A program made the translations under genes and the position numbers. The notes beneath the pieces are model-generated. The model saw only the letters and a list, made by a program, of their open reading frames with translations, was not told the origin of the DNA and did no database searches. From the IMG/VR virus record IMGVR_UViG_3300048587_000636, positions 1-29,389 of that record: a DNA stretch of 29,389 bases. One strand, 5' to 3'. The stretch is from a virus. Shown piece by piece: positions 6,690 to 13,643 of the stretch; the first letter of the stretch is position 1; the number at the start of each line of letters is the position of its first letter.

Positions 6690-9620
6690 CTAGCAGCTCT
6701 TCTCTGGGCGGGTCCCTATCGGACCACGTGGACTAAATGGGGATGTCTGCTCGGTACTCACTGATGCGGCTGGTGAGAATGGCGTCGTCATCGCGGTGTT
6801 GGCAGAAAACCGTGGGCAGAATGGGTCGATGATGTCCGGCACCACCAGATCAAAATCAACTGGCGAAGACGAGAGGGAGAAGCCCACCGTGTCCACCGCG
6901 AATGGGCGGCCATACACTGTCGATACATCCAAACCTGCAAGCATAAAGCCCACCGTGTCCACCGGCATACTGCGTCCAGCGATGAAAGTGGCAGCGGTGT
7001 CATAAAACACGAAGCTGGCTGGCTCTGCGTCGATGCGGGAGTGCTTGATGAACTCCACCGCCCCTCCGGTCACGGTGACTGAGGCAGTTTCAGCCTCAAG
7101 GATAAAGACAAACTCAACGGTGATGGCGGTGCCGGTGGTGGTGAAGCTGCCCGGATCGGCTTGCAGGGCGAAATGCTTGGTGAGAGCGGCATCATTCGCG
7201 CCTATGGTAAATGAGCCTGCACCGGCCTCCAGACTGCCGGTCGCTTGAATACCGGCGTCGATAAATGTCGCCTCCAGGCTGCCGGTCTCGGCATTGAGCA
7301 CGTACGCACGGGCAAGCGTGACCTCTTCACCCACCAGGACATATTCAGCCGCAGACGCTGGCAGCACGAGACCTCGCTCCAGGGCGGCAGTTTCTTCTGC
7401 CACCGCAAAGGCCCCAGTCTCTGCAACCATTATGCGCTGGCGCTCGAATAGTGCCGCCACCAGAGACAGGGCAAAAGGCGTAGTCGTGGCTGGCATCACG
7501 TGGGTCCGGGTGAAAGATACCGCTACCCCCTGCAGCGATAACGCTACACCATCGGCTTCCATCACCACCCCACGAGAAACATCGGCCACAACCCCAGAAA
7601 GAGTGAAGGTGCCGGGGTCTGCCGCCAGGACGAAGTTTTTTACCACAGCAGCGTCGGTGCCGGTGGCTGCATACGCTGCCACAGCCCCTACGATGGCGTA
7701 GGTGCGGTCAAAGCTCACCGATGCGGCACTGATAGCAAAAGTGTCAGCCGTTACCGCTACGAGGCGATTATAGGCCACAGCGGCGTCCTGTCCTAAGAGC
7801 GCAAAGGTACCCGGATCGGCAGACATCTGGATAGATCGCGCGAAAGCAATATCGGTGCCTGAGGCGACAAACACACCGGTTGACGCCAGCATCACGCTCG
7901 CGCGCGGGAAGGCTACGGCAAAGGCAGCCAACGAGAAGGTGCCGGGGTCTGCGGTGATGGCAAAGCCCCGCAATAAGGCGGTATCAGCTGCAGCAATAAC
8001 GAACGCACCCGGATCGGCAGGCAGGTTGTAGCTTCGTGAAAATGCCACATCCTGCCCGGTGATGGCGAAAGTACCAGCGGTAACGTCGAGCGTTCGATTG
8101 TATGAAAGAGCAGCATCGGTGCCGGTTACAGTGAAAGCAGCCACTACCGCAGCAAGGTCTCGATTGAAGAGAATGGCGGCGGAGACGCCGCCAAGGGTGA
8201 AGCTTCCCGTGTCACACGTCACCTGATAGCCGCGCAGGAAGTCGGCTGTCACGAAGGTCGCGGCAAAGGCCACAACATCGCACGCGAGGGTGTAGGACTT
8301 AGAAAGGGTGGCAGCAATCACCGTCATGGTGAATGTCGCCACGTCGGCTACTAGGGCCAGGGCGCGGGTGAGGCCGGTTGCAAAGCCAGTGGCGTTAAAT
8401 GTTGCCAGGCTGGCATCCATGGTAAAGCCTGTCGCAGCACTGCCAAATGCAAGGTACCCGACCTTGCGAGCAGTAGCGTCGGCAGTGCTCCAGTTGACGG
8501 TGAAGCCGTCTGAATCGTTCGATACAAAGTCAGCCTCTGCCACGACAACGGGGGTCGCGGCGTTGCTCCACATCATGATGACCTCATCATCCTGATACCG
8601 GCTCTTTGATTGAGAGTCTGCGGTGGCGTCAGAGTCACCCACCCAGATAGCGCGACGTTCCGATGGCCCAGTCGCAGCACCGATACCCATGTTGGCACCT
8701 GCTGTGACCGAGCTTGCTGTCTGGTAGGAAGCGTGTGCGAAAAGGACACCCTCTGGCTCAAAGCCAACACCGGAGATCGCCTGGTTACCCGTCGCGGAAG
8801 GTTGGTCAAAGGTCCCGGCCTTCCACTGGCCGCCTTTGATGGCGAGATAGTTGATGAGGTAGGTTCCACCGGAATTGACCGGGTGAGACAAGGTGAACCC
8901 GTCTGTGTCAGCAGAGACAAAGCCCACTTCATCGACCGCAGTATCGCCAGTCGCTTGAAGCACCACAGCGCACCGATTGTCGTAGAAGGCACGTGACGTG
9001 TTCATGGTCGCCTGTGCGTTCTGACCCTTTATCGCAGAGAACCACTGCCCTCCGGCAGCGGCAGCAACACCAAAGCCAAAGGAGTTGTTGTTGTTCGCAG
9101 TTCCGTTCGCCGCCAACAGAACCACTGAAAAGAAGATTACATCTGGCTGAAAGCCAAGACCGGTAACGGAGAAGTTCGCGGTGCTGTTCGGCATCGCCAC
9201 TTGCCCGCCTTTTGCGTGCGTGATGTCAGCGCCGCCAAGGGCCAGATACGGCAAAATACTTCCCGTCACGTTGGCTGAGAGGTTCAATGTAAAGCCGTCC
9301 GTGTCGAGGCTCGTCATCGTGCCCGTCGTTTGGGCAGTTGTCGCGCCGCCAATGGTTGTTTTCCAAAAGGCCGTACTCAGCAAAGAGCGCACCACATCGG
9401 AAGATGCCGCCGCGTCATTTGCGTTGTAGTACGTGGATAAATCCTCAGCGGCGGTACCGGTGAAACCGATACCGATATGGGCGTCTGACAGCGTGCCTAG
9501 GGCAGTTTGGTTGCCAAAGAAACCAATGAGAGCCTTGGGTTGGAAACCAACACCAGTAACAGCTTTGCTGCCCGTACCGGCTGATGAAGCGTACGAGCCG
9601 ACCTTTGCCTGTAAAGCCAT
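6690..9620 (-). CDS. Giant repeat protein, candidate head fibre/decoration
   Basis: A 976-residue protein between the capsid genes and the connector. Three N-terminal modules of about 130 residues each (around 1-135, 136-265 and 266-393) share the pattern VTGVGFQPKALIGFF / VTGLGFQPDVIFFS / ISGVGFEPEGVLFA plus DTDGFTL. About residues 395-915 are some 23 tandem repeats of exactly 22 residues with the consensus L.ADPGTF.L.G.DAA..R.Y, for example NLPADPGAFVIAAADTALLR. The C-terminus has short TPFSP-type repeats. The regular beta-prone repeat suggests a long rod, such as a fibre or surface decoration. No signal peptide is seen. Function is inferred from position and repeat form; a tail fibre is an alternative. 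Confidence 0.75.
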   Translation of the reverse strand: MALQAKVGSYASSAGTGSKAVTGVGFQPKALIGFFGNQTALGTLSDAHIGIGFTGTAAEDLSTYYNANDAAASSDVVRSLLSTAFWKTTIGGATTAQTTGTMTSLDTDGFTLNLSANVTGSILPYLALGGADITHAKGGQVAMPNSTANFSVTGLGFQPDVIFFSVVLLAANGTANNNNSFGFGVAAAAGGQWFSAIKGQNAQATMNTSRAFYDNRCAVVLQATGDTAVDEVGFVSADTDGFTLSHPVNSGGTYLINYLAIKGGQWKAGTFDQPSATGNQAISGVGFEPEGVLFAHASYQTASSVTAGANMGIGAATGPSERRAIWVGDSDATADSQSKSRYQDDEVIMMWSNAATPVVVAEADFVSNDSDGFTVNWSTADATARKVGYLAFGSAATGFTMDASLATFNATGFATGLTRALALVADVATFTMTVIAATLSKSYTLACDVVAFAATFVTADFLRGYQVTCDTGSFTLGGVSAAILFNRDLAAVVAAFTVTGTDAALSYNRTLDVTAGTFAITGQDVAFSRSYNLPADPGAFVIAAADTALLRGFAITADPGTFSLAAFAVAFPRASVMLASTGVFVASGTDIAFARSIQMSADPGTFALLGQDAAVAYNRLVAVTADTFAISAASVSFDRTYAIVGAVAAYAATGTDAAVVKNFVLAADPGTFTLSGVVADVSRGVVMEADGVALSLQGVAVSFTRTHVMPATTTPFALSLVAALFERQRIMVAETGAFAVAEETAALERGLVLPASAAEYVLVGEEVTLARAYVLNAETGSLEATFIDAGIQATGSLEAGAGSFTIGANDAALTKHFALQADPGSFTTTGTAITVEFVFILEAETASVTVTGGAVEFIKHSRIDAEPASFVFYDTAATFIAGRSMPVDTVGFMLAGLDVSTVYGRPFAVDTVGFSLSSSPVDFDLVVPDIIDPFCPRFSANTAMTTPFSPAASVSTEQTSPFSPRGPIGTRPEKSC
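6870..8430 (-). repeat. Tandem 66-bp (22-codon) protein repeats
   Basis: The repeat part of the large gene is made of 66-bp units that keep reading frame and length almost without exception. Only one unit (near YVLNAETGSLEATFIDAG) is shorter, with a small deletion. Units have diverged strongly in DNA but keep F at position 9 or nearby and R or K near position 20. Strict length conservation with sequence drift implies structural selection on the period. Confidence 0.8.
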
Positions 9621-9666
9621 AAGCGAACGGAACCGCCCCAGCGGTGGCTGCGGCGGTATCTAATTG

Positions 9667-10107
9667 TTACGCGATGGTCAGAACACCGTTGGCGTCGTCA
9701 AAGTTGATGGTGAGACTTTCACCGGTAGCGAGCGAAATAGAGCTACCATAGTCGTAGTAGCCAATCAAAGCATCGGCTGGCGAGGTAGCTGTGTCGTTGT
9801 ACAGATACACGTAGCGGAATGGCCCTACAGCGCCCGATGCAGTGAGGGTGAGGTCGGTGAGGGTGAGCTTGTAGGTGCCAGCGGCCTGCGCCGAAGACGC
9901 CGTGGTGACGTTACGCGACGAAAGGTTCGTGTACGAGATTTGCGTCACGTTTGCGAGGATACAGTTGGCCGTAGCGCCCGTTGGGGGAGTGCTCTCAGAG
10001 CCAGGTGCAGTGTTAGAGAGAGCCACGACAATCTGGTCAGAGCCCAGGTTGTGGACCTTCTCCGCAAGGTGCTCAACGAAACCGTTGAGCTTGTTAAATG
10101 TTGCCAT
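9667..10107 (-). CDS. Phage virion-associated protein, decoration-like, 146 aa
   Basis: This protein starts [20 protein letters not shown] and continues with [28 protein letters not shown] and [16 protein letters not shown]. It resembles a widespread group of small phage proteins with a helix, then a beta-sandwich, encoded near capsid or tail genes; their role is not established and may be decoration or tail assembly. No membrane segment or signal peptide is seen. There is no clear Shine-Dalgarno before the ATG. A TGC-TATACT element lies about 80 nt upstream. Confidence 0.65.
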   Translation of the reverse strand: MATFNKLNGFVEHLAEKVHNLGSDQIVVALSNTAPGSESTPPTGATANCILANVTQISYTNLSSRNVTTASSAQAAGTYKLTLTDLTLTASGAVGPFRYVYLYNDTATSPADALIGYYDYGSSISLATGESLTINFDDANGVLTIA

Positions 10108-10179
10108 AGGGTGAAGTGGTTAATTCTATAATCAAGCTGTCGTAGCTTGCGGGAATAACTGACAGGTGCCAGCTCCCAT

Positions 10180-10201
10180 TACCACCAGTATAGCACCCGC
10201 C
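10180..10201 (-). promoter_or_regulatory. Possible extended -10 promoter upstream of the 146-aa gene
   Basis: The minus strand has TGC-TATACT near 10195-10187, with no good -35. An ATG 7 nt downstream opens only 15 codons, ending at the TGA near 10132. The element would restart transcription of the surface-protein genes after the moron insert. Weak evidence. Confidence 0.35.
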
Positions 10202-10207
10202 GTCACC

Positions 10208-10987
10208 TCAGTTGGAAAGGTTGAGTCGAATGTAATCGCACCGGGCCGGGATGTCGGTTGAGTTCCACCGGTACTCAACCTCTTTGCCCGTGTACACATC
10301 GGAGCACTGCTCACCGGTAGTGAAGGTGCCTTTGGGGTTGGAAGCCACCGCCAAACGGATAAAGTTCCAATATCGACCTATGTCAGCCTGCTCAAACCGG
10401 TCCAGATATACACCGCCGCAGCCGTCACCGACCGGCCCATCCTTGTCCGTCCGCACCCAAGTCTTTGCGTCATTTCGCGAAAAGTTACCTTTCCAGCTGT
10501 AGGTTGAAATCAAACAGGTCCTGTTTTCAATGTCAGCTGACAGCTCAAAGATGGCTGATAAGGATGCCTTGTCTCTTTTCTCGCACAAGTCCCTCAGCGA
10601 CTTAAGTGTCGCATCCCGATCTGGGGCTTGCATGTACTCGACATCGGTCATTTCGCCCTTCGCCTGCTTAGCATCGACATACTGAACGACGTCGCAGACT
10701 ACAGAGGCATATTCTTCAAGCGCCGCCGGGGTGGCGTTCTCCTCCATTGACGCAGCCACGCGAGCGGCCATTTTTTCTGCTGGGAGAAGCGGGCTCACCG
10801 ACGCACGGAGGAAGCTGCACTCTAAGTCCGTCTCTGACAGCTTCAGACACGAATAGCTAATTCGCTCGTTGAGCTGAAAGTTGTAGACAGAGCCGCCTAT
10901 TGGTGATAACTCGGCCAGCTCTGCGAAAGCAGCACCTGGGGCAAGCAACGCGGTGGCGCAGAGCGCGAAACGGGTGGGGAACGGCAT
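10208..10987 (-). CDS. Secreted cysteine-containing protein, moron candidate
   Basis: This 259-residue protein begins with a clear signal peptide (MPFPTRFALCATALLAPGAA, cleavage after AFA at about residue 22), so it should be exported to the periplasm. The mature part holds about nine cysteines (for example SYSCLK, LECSF, ENRTCLIS, GDGCGG, GEQCSDV, ARCDYI), consistent with disulphides. No domain is recognised. The gene lies between the head and surface-protein genes, has its own Shine-Dalgarno (AGGAG 7 nt before ATG) and has no obvious role in the virion. This is typical of a lysogenic-conversion gene, expressed to change the host envelope. The function is unknown. Confidence 0.7.
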   Translation of the reverse strand: MPFPTRFALCATALLAPGAAFAELAELSPIGGSVYNFQLNERISYSCLKLSETDLECSFLRASVSPLLPAEKMAARVAASMEENATPAALEEYASVVCDVVQYVDAKQAKGEMTDVEYMQAPDRDATLKSLRDLCEKRDKASLSAIFELSADIENRTCLISTYSWKGNFSRNDAKTWVRTDKDGPVGDGCGGVYLDRFEQADIGRYWNFIRLAVASNPKGTFTTGEQCSDVYTGKEVEYRWNSTDIPARCDYIRLNLSN

Positions 10988-10994
10988 GAATGCT

Positions 10995-11019
10995 CCTATC
11001 GGAATGGCTTGACGATAGG
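10995..11019 (-). promoter_or_regulatory. Hairpin overlapping the Shine-Dalgarno of the secreted protein gene
   Basis: CCTATCG (10995-11001) and CGATAGG (11013-11019) are perfect inverted arms with an 11-nt loop. On the mRNA the 3' arm ends in ATAGG of the AGGAG Shine-Dalgarno, so folding would partly hide the ribosome site. A weak promoter (TTGCGT, 17 nt, TATCGT) overlaps the same stretch. Confidence 0.45.
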
Positions 11020-11043
11020 GAGGCTCTGCTGGTCACGCAAGGT

Positions 11044-11085
11044 AGAAAAAGGAAGGGCGACACCGAAGTGCCGCCCCGTTTTAAT
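11044..11085 (-). terminator. Intrinsic terminator with UUCG loop
   Basis: A 9-bp stem (11055-11063 with 11068-11076, one G-T pair) closed by a TTCG tetraloop, followed on the minus strand by TTCCTTTTT. It starts 9 nt after the 35-aa gene stop. On the plus strand the same stem is followed by GTTTTAATT, so it may work both ways. Confidence 0.88.
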
Positions 11086-11192
11086 TAAAGCAGAAGATTT
11101 CTTAAAAGTTCGAAAATCGCAGCGATAACCAGTGCATTAAAGGTGACTTCTAAAGCGAAATCCTTGTATTTTAGTTTAATTGAAACACCCAT
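11085..11192 (-). CDS. 35-aa hydrophobic peptide in a self-contained cassette
   Basis: ATG 11192 opens MGVSIKLKYKDFALEV, followed by a single hydrophobic helix (FNALVIAAIFELLRNLLL) to TAA 11087-11085. A Shine-Dalgarno (AAAGGAAA) lies about 8 nt upstream, a good sigma70-type promoter 75 nt upstream, and a strong terminator right after. The DNA is markedly AT-rich against its neighbours. This promoter-gene-terminator layout between virion genes is typical of a moron. A small membrane-active peptide, toxin or exclusion factor is possible; no family is recognised. Confidence 0.62.
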   Translation of the reverse strand: MGVSIKLKYKDFALEVTFNALVIAAIFELLRNLLL

Positions 11193-11265
11193 TTATATTT
11201 TCCTTTCAATTCAAAGTGTATCCATATGGACCATCCTGGGTTACGTGCGGCCTGACTTTGGCGCA

Positions 11266-11301
11266 CGACTCATATATAGTCGATTCTCGCGCCGACTTCA
11301 A
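11266..11301 (-). promoter_or_regulatory. Sigma70-type promoter of the 35-aa peptide cassette
   Basis: Minus strand: TTGAAG (11301-11296), 17 nt, TATATA (11278-11273). The predicted leader of about 75 nt holds a CGTGCG/CGCACG hairpin and the 10-bp palindrome TCCATATGGA (11220-11229), a possible operator. Confidence 0.65.
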
Positions 11302-11339
11302 GAGAAAAGTAACAACAAAGTAGGAAATAAATAGACAAG

Positions 11340-11365
11340 GGAGCCGACCGAAGTCCGCTCCCCTA
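11340..11365 (-). terminator. Terminator at the end of the head operon
   Basis: GGGAGC...GCTCCC (6 bp) with an inner GAC/GTC extension and a TTCG loop on the minus strand, followed by TTGTCTATTTATT. It lies just after the stop of the small charged protein gene (11370) and separates the head genes from the moron insert. Confidence 0.7.
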
Positions 11366-11369
11366 CCAT

Positions 11370-11621
11370 TTACTCAGCCTTGGCTGGTTTTTCCTTCTTC
11401 TCCTTTTCTTCCTTCTCAGCCTTGGCTGGTTTTTCTGCAGATTTCACAACCTGCGACATCCCGAAGCTGTTTAGTGACATGACCGCGACAGTCTCCACCT
11501 CAGCAGCAGCAGGCGACTTCACCCAGGCACTTAGGTGGAAGCGGCCACCTTCACTACTGACCTTCACAATCTTCGCAAAGGTGCCTTGGTAGTGCTCTAC
11601 AATTTGGCCTTGCTTAAACAT
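11370..11621 (-). CDS. Small protein with charged K/E/A/P tail, 83 aa
   Basis: The gene starts 3 nt after the capsid gene stop. Residues 1-58 form a compact beta-rich domain (MFKQGQIVEHYQGTFAKIVK, then GRFHLSAWVKSP); residues 62-83 are a low-complexity tail with EKPAKAE repeated. The DNA of the tail holds two direct copies of a 19-bp sequence, so it probably grew by slippage. The location suggests a head accessory or decoration protein. No family is recognised. Confidence 0.7.
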   Translation of the reverse strand: MFKQGQIVEHYQGTFAKIVKVSSEGGRFHLSAWVKSPAAAEVETVAVMSLNSFGMSQVVKSAEKPAKAEKEEKEKKEKPAKAE

Positions 11622-11623
11622 AC

Positions 11624-12922
11624 CTATGAAGCAAGGTTAGTCTTGATGGTAGAGAATGTACCGGTCAAGAATGCGCCATCATCGTTTGCACGGACGTACG
11701 ATACGAGGCGGCGGCGAATCTTGAAGGTAACGATGTCCTTCGCAAAGTCGTCAGCGTCAGAGTTGGTAATTTCCACTTCTACACCACCCTTGCGGCGCAC
11801 GTGAAGCTTGCGGAAGTCACCCATGAGGAAGGTACCTGCGGTGATGCCGGTATTTTCGATCACAGTAGCGCCACCAATGCGAGTGCCGTCAGCAGCGATG
11901 AACGGAGGCAGCACGTACTGGCCGGTACTGTCCTTCGTGAGCTCAAGCGCTTCGACATCCACAGGGTTGAGCACGATGTGGGTTGGGCGGAACTTACCCT
12001 TTCCAGCCACACGAATCTTCGTGATACCGATGCGGAGGACGTCAGCATGGGTCGCACCGACAAGCACCTGTGAACCGATGAGGGTGTTGAGGTCTGTCGC
12101 AACACCGAGAACACCCTGGAGCTGCGGCGCGGTGCCGTTACCCGAAAGGAGCTGCTCGTCGGTGACGATGTTTAAGTCCTCTGCGAGGAAGCCCTTGATT
12201 GCACTGACAAGTGCAGGACCATCGTTCAAGATTTCGACCGAGTGCTTGTTGATTACAGCAATCTTCTGCACTGGCTTCTTGAACTCCTGGAAGGCGTAAT
12301 CCTTCTCAGGAATAGCTGCCAATTCAGCGGTTGAGGCTGGTGCACCGGTCTCAGTCACCACTTCCACCCATGACACGTTGTCTGAGGTGGTTTCGGCAGT
12401 GTCTGCGATCTGCTCAATGTACACTTCGCGAACTGGGTCACGAGTGATGGCAGGATCGAGGTCCGGCACGATGACGTCACCGGTGAGGTCGGTCTTTGAC
12501 ACACTCTTCGCGAGGTAATTGAGGTCATCCTTGGTCTGCACTTCAAAAAGCACAGTTGAGCCAGACTTTTTTGCTACCTGCTCAAGGCCAGCCACTACCT
12601 CGTCAGCCTTGAAAGAGGCAGTACGCTGCACTGGAAGAGCAACGTCAGCCTTCTTCGCCTTGGCAGTATCAACAACAGCGTCAAGCATGTCAGTGATAGC
12701 TTCGGTGGCCTTTTCAGTTGCCTCCTTGGTAGCTGCAGCCGATGCGTTTACTGCCTTAGAGACAGCTTCACTCACCATCTTTGCTACTTCATCAACACCA
12801 CTTTCCACATCCTGAGCGGCTGTGTCGGTTGCTGGCACTTCCTGCGTTGCACCATCCTTGAGGGTGAGAACGCCCTTCTCGTCACAGTAAAACTTCTTAC
12901 CGTTAATGAACTTAAAGTACAT
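11624..12922 (-). CDS. Major capsid protein, HK97 fold, with N-terminal delta domain
   Basis: A 432-residue protein. Residues about 25-115 are an Ala/Glu/Lys-rich coiled coil (KMVSEAVSKAVNASAAATKE), the delta domain that acts as internal scaffold and is removed by the protease encoded upstream. The mature part should begin near residue 115-125 and shows HK97-type stretches: GDVIVPDLDPAI, KIAVINKHSVEIL, EQLLSGNGTAPQLQGVL, PTHIVLNPVDVEALEL, GTFLMGDFRKL. The gene order protease, then capsid is standard. A TATAAT stands 13 nt before the ATG (12941-12936), and no Shine-Dalgarno is seen. Confidence 0.95.
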   Translation of the reverse strand: MYFKFINGKKFYCDEKGVLTLKDGATQEVPATDTAAQDVESGVDEVAKMVSEAVSKAVNASAAATKEATEKATEAITDMLDAVVDTAKAKKADVALPVQRTASFKADEVVAGLEQVAKKSGSTVLFEVQTKDDLNYLAKSVSKTDLTGDVIVPDLDPAITRDPVREVYIEQIADTAETTSDNVSWVEVVTETGAPASTAELAAIPEKDYAFQEFKKPVQKIAVINKHSVEILNDGPALVSAIKGFLAEDLNIVTDEQLLSGNGTAPQLQGVLGVATDLNTLIGSQVLVGATHADVLRIGITKIRVAGKGKFRPTHIVLNPVDVEALELTKDSTGQYVLPPFIAADGTRIGGATVIENTGITAGTFLMGDFRKLHVRRKGGVEVEITNSDADDFAKDIVTFKIRRRLVSYVRANDDGAFLTGTFSTIKTNLAS

Positions 12923-12976
12923 AAACTTTGGTTAAATTATAATTGAGCGCCCATTGCAGGGGTGAAGTTATATCGC

Positions 12977-13621
12977 TCACTTCTTGAGTTGTCGGATGGC
13001 CTTGTTCAGCAAGCCAACAGCATTCTGCTTGCGGGTGGCTGATGGGTCTACATCAGTGATGCTGTCCTCGATTTGCGCCTTCACTTCAATGAGTGTATCA
13101 GCGGCGTCAGCAGACTTGATGAGGGCACGGCGGTTCGAGCCAATGCCGACAAGTGAACACTCCATGAGCTCGTTGCTCTTGAGTACGAAGCAATCACGGT
13201 CCTCGTCATAGTCAACAATGTGTGGGATGAAACCGACGGACACCATGTTGAGGTCACCACGCGCGACGTGATCCCACGCGCGACGGATGTCGTCATGCAG
13301 CTCCACCGCAAACTCCGCCTCGCCCATGAGCATCTGCTCGCCAGGACGTTCCGGGTCAGCTTCAAGCCAGACACGCAGCCACTTACCGAGAGGAAACTCA
13401 TTTGAGCGGTGCCCCCAGAAGAAGGCAGGGTTTTTGATGAAGTGCTCAAGCATCCATGAGCTCTGGTCCACCACATCGCCGTGTCGGTCTACTGCAGAGG
13501 TAGACATTACGAACACAGCGGTGTGCTTGTCAGCATTGATAGAAACGCTCTTCTGCGCCACGTCCACGTCGTAGCGCTTTCCCACCATCTCCGCTGCTTT
13601 CTGCTTCATCTCAAGTTTCAT
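12977..13621 (-). CDS. Prohead protease, HK97 (S78) family
   Basis: This 214-residue serine protease cleaves the capsid delta domain and other prohead proteins during maturation. His71 in WGHRSNEFPLGKW and Ser128 in NMVSVGF are at the positions expected for the catalytic pair, and ELMECSLVGIGSNRRAL is the conserved third motif. The N-terminal DRHGDVVDQSSW is also typical. Length is normal for the family. The start is leaderless-like: TATACT lies 6 nt before the ATG. It follows the portal stop by 22 nt. Confidence 0.95.
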   Translation of the reverse strand: MKLEMKQKAAEMVGKRYDVDVAQKSVSINADKHTAVFVMSTSAVDRHGDVVDQSSWMLEHFIKNPAFFWGHRSNEFPLGKWLRVWLEADPERPGEQMLMGEAEFAVELHDDIRRAWDHVARGDLNMVSVGFIPHIVDYDEDRDCFVLKSNELMECSLVGIGSNRRALIKSADAADTLIEVKAQIEDSITDVDPSATRKQNAVGLLNKAIRQLKK

Positions 13622-13636
13622 AAGAGTAGTATATCA
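13622..13636 (-). promoter_or_regulatory. Leaderless-type extended -10 promoter for the protease gene
   Basis: Minus strand: TGA-TATACT-ACTCTT-ATG, with the hexamer at 13633-13628. The spacing of 6 nt places the transcription start at the ATG, and no Shine-Dalgarno is present. Confidence 0.55.
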
Positions 13637-13643
13637 GATGCCG

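Noticed and set aside
6870-8430. CRISPR-like or satellite array of 66-bp units
   Set aside because: The units differ at most bases and keep an open reading frame with a conserved 22-residue pattern, so these are protein repeats.
10132-10314. 60-aa ORF overlapping the end of the secreted protein gene
   Set aside because: It overlaps a better-supported gene by about 100 nt, has no Shine-Dalgarno and no recognisable sequence.
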